A stretch of DNA of 64,000 bases, from assembly GCA_039679855.1 (NCBI GenBank), contig JBDKUE010000122.1:1-64000 (forward strand). Reading direction: 5' to 3'. The notes beneath the pieces are model-generated. The model did no database searches, was not told the origin of the DNA, and was given only the letters and a program-made list of their open reading frames with translations. This DNA comes from UBA5314 sp039679855. GTDB lineage: Bacteria; Bacillota; Syntrophomonadia; Syntrophomonadales; Syntrophomonadaceae. Below, piece after piece: positions 59,805-64,000 of the stretch. Position numbers and translations under genes: made by a program. Each line of letters starts with the position of its first letter. Position 1 is the first letter of the stretch.

Positions 59805-60416
59805 CTAACGTATCAAGTCCAGGAAGTGGGTGAGAATGCGGGCGGTTAAACCCCAGATCACCTCTTCCTTCCACAGGTAAAAATACTGGGGGTAGACGGT
59901 ATGCCGGTACGGGTAATTCTTGCCGTGGGGAATGAGATGGACCGGAAAATCCTCGGGCCAGGTCATGGCGATGCCGTTGGAAGTCTCCAGGGGCTGGTGC
60001 TCCAGCAGCCATTGCAGTGGAACATAAAAAATGCTCGCAACTTCAGCAGGGTCGATAGTGATCTTTTCCGGGTGATGAATAATGGCCAGATAGGGACGAA
60101 TTATCATATTAAAGGGACTGACGAAGACATCCAGGTCAGCAATAACGCTGATATCTTCGGGGAATAAGCCCAGCTCCTCACAGCCCTCCCGTATGGCGGC
60201 ATAACGGGGACCGGGATCGCTTTCCTCCAGTGCTCCGCCGGGAAAGCATATTTCTCCGGGCTGTCTATCTATAGAAGAAGAACGTTTTTGAAATAAAAGG
60301 CACCATTCATCATCAATTTGGGTTAAGGGAACCAGGACAGAGGACTTGAATGCATTGCTGCTTCCCAGAATGTCGGCATCTCTGTCGCAAAGGCGAAATA
60401 TTTTGTCTTCCAGCAT
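59805..60416 (-). CDS. Nudix hydrolase, CoA-pyrophosphatase type
   Basis: 203 residues. UPF0035 signature LFQKRSSSIDRQPGEICFPGG (split: LFQKRSSS, then RQPGEICFPGG) followed by a Nudix box with AAIREGCEELGL and the D in ALEESDPG. This fits the subgroup that cleaves CoA to phosphopantetheine and 3',5'-ADP. The start is ATG 60416 behind GAAAGGGGG. Confidence 0.92.
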   Translation of the reverse strand: MLEDKIFRLCDRDADILGSSNAFKSSVLVPLTQIDDEWCLLFQKRSSSIDRQPGEICFPGGALEESDPGPRYAAIREGCEELGLFPEDISVIADLDVFVSPFNMIIRPYLAIIHHPEKITIDPAEVASIFYVPLQWLLEHQPLETSNGIAMTWPEDFPVHLIPHGKNYPYRHTVYPQYFYLWKEEVIWGLTARILTHFLDLIR

Positions 60417-60501
60417 GGTAAAGCCCCCTTTCCCGTCTAACTATCACTATACCACTCCAGTACCGGTCAGGACAAAGACAGATTTGTTTCAGAAAAGAAA
60501 A

Positions 60502-60523
60502 GAGCGAACCCGAAGGTCCGCTC
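60502..60523 (-). terminator. Minus-strand hairpin with UUCG loop
   Basis: On the minus strand GAGCGGACC-ttcg-GGTTCGCTC is followed by TTTCTTTTC. It lies 85 bp upstream of the Nudix start, so it either ends minus-strand transcripts from farther up or attenuates the Nudix gene. Confidence 0.65.
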
Positions 60524-60693
60524 CAGTTTTGTTCAAGGAGACAATAGAAGGTTTAATTAAAGGGTAACAAATCGTGGGTATAATGGCAATAGCTAATTAG
60601 GAAAATAATGGAAAACATTTCGAAGAATTGTGTTGTTAATACCCAAAGTTCGGTATAATATTGATAACTTTAATGCATGGAGGAGGATTATAG

Positions 60694-61245
60694 ATGAACA
60701 GATATCGCCTGGAGAAAGAGGATACGGTCTTAATGATTATTGATCTGCAGGAAAAACTGATGGCAGCCATGTCTGAGAAGGCCAAAATATATAAAAATAA
60801 TGGCATTTTAATAGACGCGGCCAGGATGTTTGATATCCCGGTGATACTCACCGAGCAATATCCCCGGGGGTTGGGGTCAACGGTAGATGAAATAAAAAGC
60901 AAGCTGCCAGCAGACTGCCACCGCCTGGAAAAAACCCGTTTCTCAGCTTTAACTCCGGAGGTGGCAGACCTTCTGAAGAAAATCGGGCGAAAAACCGTGC
61001 TGATTACCGGCAGTGAAACCCACGTTTGCGTCTTCCAGACCACCCGGGACCTGGCGGAACAGGGCTACAACGTGCATGTGGTCATGGATGCGGTATGTTC
61101 CAGGTTTAAGGAGAACTTTCAGAATGGACTGTCCTTGATGCAGGAAGCCGGAGCCGTGGTTACCAACACCGAAACCGTGCTGTTTGACCTGCTGATCGAT
61201 GCCAGCAGCCCGGAATTCCGCGGTATATCCGCCCTGGTAAAATAA
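60694..61245 (+). CDS. Isochorismatase-family hydrolase
   Basis: 183 residues. Catalytic Asp in LMIIDLQEKLM (~11-21), Lys in HRLEKTRFSAL (~78-88), cis-peptide region and Cys nucleophile in ITGSETHVCVFQTT (~110-123). Could be a nicotinamidase-like or other cysteine hydrolase; the substrate is not evident. ATG 60694 follows GGAGGAGG. TATAAT at ~60655 may be its -10 box. Confidence 0.92.
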   Translation: MNRYRLEKEDTVLMIIDLQEKLMAAMSEKAKIYKNNGILIDAARMFDIPVILTEQYPRGLGSTVDEIKSKLPADCHRLEKTRFSALTPEVADLLKKIGRKTVLITGSETHVCVFQTTRDLAEQGYNVHVVMDAVCSRFKENFQNGLSLMQEAGAVVTNTETVLFDLLIDASSPEFRGISALVK

Positions 61246-61256
61246 CTGCGATAAAA

Positions 61257-61321
61257 TGAAACAGGGGGACGGAGATTTTGTTGCATTTACAATGCAACAA
61301 AATCTCCGTCCCCCTGTTTCA
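61257..61321. repeat. 31-bp perfect palindrome with 3-nt loop
   Basis: The arm at 61257-61287 (TGAAACAGGGGGACGGAGAT...) is matched exactly by its inverse at 61291-61321 around the loop TAC. It lies between convergent genes (isochorismatase-like plus, anti-sigma minus). The base is GC-rich, the tip AT-rich, and no U run follows, so it does not look like an ordinary terminator. The GGGGACGG wording recalls palindromes linked to REP-associated (Y1) transposases; that is memory, not a search. Confidence 0.9.
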
Positions 61322-61333
61322 AAACCGGTTGAT

Positions 61334-62323
61334 CTATTTAACTGAAAAGCCTATAGAACTGGCCAGTAAAGCCAGTTCCTGGGGGCTGAGGTTTCCGTTA
61401 AGGGTTAAGCGGTACGCAGCATTCCCGGACGTCACCGTCCAGCTGATCTCGCTGTTGGCAGTCTGATCCCGCGACGCTTTGGCGGCAGCCTTATTGGTAT
61501 CAGGAGCGGCGCTGGGGGACGGGGCCGCCAATTGTCCGCCTGCGACCTTATAGCTTTCCACCCGGCTGACAATTACATCAACCACAATATCGGTTTTATC
61601 CTGGGCGAAATTATAAATCAGGCTGTTGTCGGACCCGCTGCTTATATTGACCAGGGTGTAGGTGCCTGGCAGGCTGACGTTATAGGGAGCTTCTGCCGAA
61701 CCCGGACTGCTTTCGCTCACGGTGGTTCCCCGGCTGACGGATGAACTATCAGTGGAATAGGCGGTGGGAGGAGGAGAAGGGTCAAGGTCCTGGGGGGAAT
61801 TTTCAGAATTAGTTAGCTCCTTTTTATCTTCAGACGGTGCGGCATCCATAGACATAGTTCCATAATTGATGACGGCAGCTCTACCTAGATCGACTGTATC
61901 TCTTTGCTCGACTGGCTGGTTGGGTGTGGTTGGCGCGACCGACTGCTGGGTAAAATTAATTATTCCTGTGTGGTTGAGGCCCGGAAGAACGAGCAGCACC
62001 AGAATAATTCCCAGTAGGGCGGTTGAAGCGGCCATCCGGCGTTGACGGCCGGACAGGCCGCGCAGGCGGCTTACGACCGTTTTTTTGCCTGAAGCAAAAT
62101 CCTGTTCCGGCAGGTTCTTCATTACCCGGGCGGTAAACCCGGAAGACAGCCGGGGCAGTTCGGATGTGTTTTTCAAGGCTTCGTTTTCCAGGGCTGTTAA
62201 TTGCAGGTGCTTGTTGCACTGCGGGCATTCCCGGCAGTGGCTTTCGACGGCGGCGCCAAGCTCAGGGGATAGCTTGTTGTCACAATAATCCCAAATGTGC
62301 CTATTGGCTTGCTGGCAATTCAT
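61334..62323 (-). CDS. Anti-sigma factor with zinc-finger (zf-HC2) N-terminus
   Basis: 329 residues. Cytosolic anti-sigma motif MNCQQANRHIWDYCDNKLSP, then HCRECPQCNKHL (residues ~1-42; H-x3-C-x2-C). One membrane helix at ~98-118 (ALLGIILVLLVLPGL), and an outer region rich in Pro/Ser/Thr ending in a beta domain (IVVDVIVSRVESYKV; SWTVTSGNAAYRLTLNGNLS) like DUF4367. It should hold the sigma factor encoded upstream until an envelope signal. ATG 62323 stands 7 nt after AAGGGGG and overlaps the sigma gene by 23 bp. Confidence 0.92.
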   Translation of the reverse strand: MNCQQANRHIWDYCDNKLSPELGAAVESHCRECPQCNKHLQLTALENEALKNTSELPRLSSGFTARVMKNLPEQDFASGKKTVVSRLRGLSGRQRRMAASTALLGIILVLLVLPGLNHTGIINFTQQSVAPTTPNQPVEQRDTVDLGRAAVINYGTMSMDAAPSEDKKELTNSENSPQDLDPSPPPTAYSTDSSSVSRGTTVSESSPGSAEAPYNVSLPGTYTLVNISSGSDNSLIYNFAQDKTDIVVDVIVSRVESYKVAGGQLAAPSPSAAPDTNKAAAKASRDQTANSEISWTVTSGNAAYRLTLNGNLSPQELALLASSIGFSVK

Positions 62324-62897
62324 GGCTATTCCCCCTTTCACTCCATTGTTGGATAACAATACGCCGCAGTGCTTTCCTGGCCCGGTGCAGCCGGACCTCC
62401 ACATTTTCCCGGCTGACTCCTAAAATATCGGCTATTTCCTTGTTATCCAGGTCCATCTGATAGCGCAGGATGATAAGGACCCGGTATCCTTCGTTTAAGG
62501 ATAACAGAGCGTTGTTTATTTCCTGCCTCAACTCACTTTTCTCAAACTCGGTTTGGGGATCGGGTATGTGAGCAGGCAGGTAGGGATCTATATCCTTGCC
62601 CAAACCCTCGTCGAAGCTCAAGTTTACGATTTTCTTTTTCTTGCGCAGGGCCGTTATACTGGCGTTAACCGCGATGCGCTGAATCCAGGGGCGGAATTTC
62701 TTGTTGGGATCAAATTGATAAAGTTTTTGGTATACGGATATGAAAACATCCTGGGTGATATCTTCAGCTTCCTGGTACTGACCGAGAATGCGATATACTA
62801 TGGCAAAAACCGAATTCTTATAACGGTCCACCAGCTCCTCAAAAGCAGCCGCTTCGCCCTGCAGCGCCTGGCGGGCGAGTATTTCATCGCTTAACAA
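62301..62897 (-). CDS. ECF RNA polymerase sigma factor (SigW-like)
   Basis: About 198 residues. Region 2 (FEELVDRYKNSVFAIVYRIL, YQEAEDITQDVFISVYQKL, RPWIQRIAVN) and region 4 (LSLNEGYRVLIILRYQMDLDNKEIADILGVSRENVEVRLHRARKAL, read in parts). TTG 62897 stands 8 nt after GGGGAG; the longer GTG 62921 has no such site. Co-transcribed with its anti-sigma factor. A target promoter is not evident from the sequence. Confidence 0.95.
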   Translation of the reverse strand: MLSDEILARQALQGEAAAFEELVDRYKNSVFAIVYRILGQYQEAEDITQDVFISVYQKLYQFDPNKKFRPWIQRIAVNASITALRKKKKIVNLSFDEGLGKDIDPYLPAHIPDPQTEFEKSELRQEINNALLSLNEGYRVLIILRYQMDLDNKEIADILGVSRENVEVRLHRARKALRRIVIQQWSERGNSHELPASQ

Positions 62898-62992
62898 GAT
62901 ATCAGCTCCCCAACACTTCACTTATATATACGAACTCCTGATAAACAGCTTACACCAACTCCTAACAAAAACCTACTCCTGCTTTGCAGTCT

Positions 62993-63202
62993 AGTACTCT
63001 GTTAACCCTAAAAATTTAGTTACCACTGGCCAAATTTCCGCAGGGCTTCGTTGTCGTCAATCGCAATACGTCCAGTATTACTCATTTGACGCCCACGGAC
63101 GGGCTAATGCGGCGGTGGCAGGATGCCAAGGAGCCGCCCTCCGCCTCTCCCTGCAAAAATTTATCTCGGCGGAAACTAAACTTTTAGGGTTAACAGAGTA
63201 CT
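62993..63202 (+). repeat. Structured repeat element D, type-II ends (210 bp)
   Basis: Perfect 21-bp terminal inverted repeat (62993-63013 and 63182-63202; begins AGTACTCTGTTAACCC), extended by TTTAGTT/AACTAAA. Inside: CCGCAGGG/CCCTGC stem, GTTGTCGTCAATCG, the hairpins GCCC-ACGGAC-GGGC and TGGCA-gga-TGCCA within GGCGG...CCGCC. The right end shares 18 bp with element F (28652-28669). It occupies most of the gap between the sigma factor and the PPC gene. Confidence 0.9.
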
Positions 63203-63293
63203 GGTTATTTTTATAAGCAAAAACTGACATGAAGGGTATAATATTGCCAGAGGGATTCTCTTTTTAAGAATTAAGTTGGAAGAGGGCGGACTT

Positions 63294-63731
63294 ATGAAAG
63301 TTCAAGAAGGCAGAGTGGGGCGCACTTTCCTGGTGAAGTTCGAACACGGTGATGATCTAATTCAGGAGATACTTGGCTTGTCCAAAAAAAAGGGTATAAA
63401 TACCGGCTTTATAATGCTGCTGGGAGCACTGCGGAAAGCCGATATAGTTACCGGCCCGCGGGAGTGCGTGGTTCCACCCGAGCCCAACTGGGTAAATTTT
63501 GACGACGGCAGGGAAATACTGGCTATGGGGACTTTGATCTGCGATGAAGAAGGACAGCCCACCCTGCACCTGCATTCAGGAGTCGGGCGTGAGGAATTCA
63601 GCCTGACCGGGTGCCTGCGGGCCAACACCGAGGTATACCTGGTGGTTGAAGGCATTATTCTCGAAATGGAGGGAATCAAGGCCCGCCGGGTTTTGGACCC
63701 GATTCTGCAAATGAAGGTGCTGGAACTTTGA
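63294..63731 (+). CDS. PPC-domain (DUF296) protein
   Basis: 145 residues. PCC/PPC fold of archaeal and bacterial DUF296 proteins: FEHGDDLIQEILGLSKKKGI, GFIMLLGALRKADIVTG, and PTLHLHSGVGRE, with His residues that bind zinc in some homologues. In plants this domain is joined to AT-hooks; the bacterial role is unknown. ATG 63294 follows AGAGGGCGG; TTG 63276 is part of the leader. Overlaps the next gene (TTGATA). Confidence 0.88.
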   Translation: MKVQEGRVGRTFLVKFEHGDDLIQEILGLSKKKGINTGFIMLLGALRKADIVTGPRECVVPPEPNWVNFDDGREILAMGTLICDEEGQPTLHLHSGVGREEFSLTGCLRANTEVYLVVEGIILEMEGIKARRVLDPILQMKVLEL

Positions 63732-64000
63732 TAGGGGAGGTCTTACGAATACTGGTAGATGCCGATGCCTGTCCGGTCAAGGTTATCGTGGAGGAAGTCG
63801 CTGCTGATTACCACCTGGACTTGATTCTGGTGGTAAATCCCCACCATCAGTTGGAAAGCCGCCTGGGCCAAATAGTGAGGGTCGATGGAGGCAGCCAGGC
63901 GGTTGACCTGGCCCTGGCCAACCTGGCCCGAAGCGGGGATATAGTGGTAACCCAGGACTACGGACTGGCCTGCATGGTTATGGCCAAACACAGCCGGGCT
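63728..64000 (+). CDS. YqxD/YaiI-family (DUF188) protein, 3' end outside window
   Basis: The open frame reads to the window end: ILVDADACPVKVIVEEVAAD, then DGGSQAVDLALANLARSGDIV and VTQDYGLACM. This is the UPF0178 family, PIN-like and probably a nuclease. Start: TTG 63728 overlaps the PPC stop. Family members usually begin just before LVDADACPV, and GGGGAGG (63734-63740) is followed 8 nt later by ATA 63749, not ATG. Either TTG 63728 is used without that site, or initiation is at AUA. Confidence 0.87.
   Translation, partial: MIGEVLRILVDADACPVKVIVEEVAADYHLDLILVVNPHHQLESRLGQIVRVDGGSQAVDLALANLARSGDIVVTQDYGLACMVMAKHSRA

Noticed and set aside
1..64000. CRISPR arrays, prophage, complete insertion sequences, rRNA operon
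   Set aside because: No regularly spaced repeats, integrase, transposase or rRNA sequence was seen. The repeats present are single dispersed elements.

Overview
The window is a 64-kb chromosomal segment from a spore-forming member of the Clostridia, of roughly balanced base composition. The gene order ftsK - rodZ - rimO - pgsA - cinA - thpR - recA - rny - ymdB - spoVS, together with spoVS, remA, an LL-diaminopimelate aminotransferase and a PrpC/PrkC pair, fits the Peptococcaceae/Syntrophomonadaceae side of the class. A Syntrophomonas-like host is my inference from gene content; no marker here fixes the genus. Almost all genes up to 44.6 kb lie on the + strand in long housekeeping operons. From 44.6 kb on, both strands are used and the content is more accessory.

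Layout. 1-9.6 kb: DNA translocase (cut by the window start), a degenerate PfkB-type regulator, RodZ-like protein, RimO, PgsA, a short FtsH-like protease, CinA and ThpR. 9.9-14.2 kb: recA with an SOS box, a candidate structured RNA, RNase Y, YmdB and SpoVS. 14.3-21.8 kb: dipeptidase, PHP phosphoesterase, a LysM-NlpC/P60 hydrolase, a uracil-DNA-glycosylase-like protein and a calcium P-type ATPase. 21.8-28.5 kb: dapF, dapL, yicC, remA, gmk, rpoZ, coaBC, metK. 28.7-40.5 kb: the priA-def-fmt-DUF116-yugP-rsmB-rlmN-prpC-prkC-rsgA-rpe operon (replication restart, translation start and ribosome modification, PASTA-kinase signalling). 40.6-44.6 kb: an FMN riboswitch followed by ribD-ribE-ribBA-ribH and a helix-hairpin-helix protein. 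44.6-64 kb: a YhcC-like radical SAM protein, a glucosaminidase-like protein, tRNA-Leu(CAG), a ComEC-like metallo-hydrolase, an HD hydrolase, a zinc-ribbon envelope cluster (TIGR04222 protein, SPFH protein and two Tim44-like paralogues), a thiolase/DUF35 pair, MOSC, Nudix and isochorismatase proteins, an ECF sigma/anti-sigma pair, a PPC-domain protein and the start of a YqxD/YaiI gene.

What stands out. (1) Four intergenic elements of about 210 bp with terminal inverted repeats and a conserved multi-hairpin core (9631-9841, 15319-15540, 25037-25245, 62993-63202). Two further hairpin elements (18754-18943, 28534-28669) share a paired internal-loop motif (TCAATC opposite CTCAAT) although the flanking helices differ in sequence and remain complementary. 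This looks like one undescribed superfamily of structured mobile repeats or RNAs. (2) Three genes (rny, ribE and the yqxD-like gene) have a Shine-Dalgarno but no ATG, GTG or TTG at the expected spacing, only ATA or ATT; ribE is the clearest and also lies in frame behind the ribD stop codon. (3) A structured leader of about 280 nt sits between recA and rny and ends in a terminator that can compete with a long-range stem. (4) A LexA box overlaps the first ATG of recA and so helps to fix the true GTG start. (5) Several family members lack catalytic residues (PfkB-like, UDG-like, thiolase). Coordinates, codons and pairings were read by eye; family names rest on motif recognition, not on searches.
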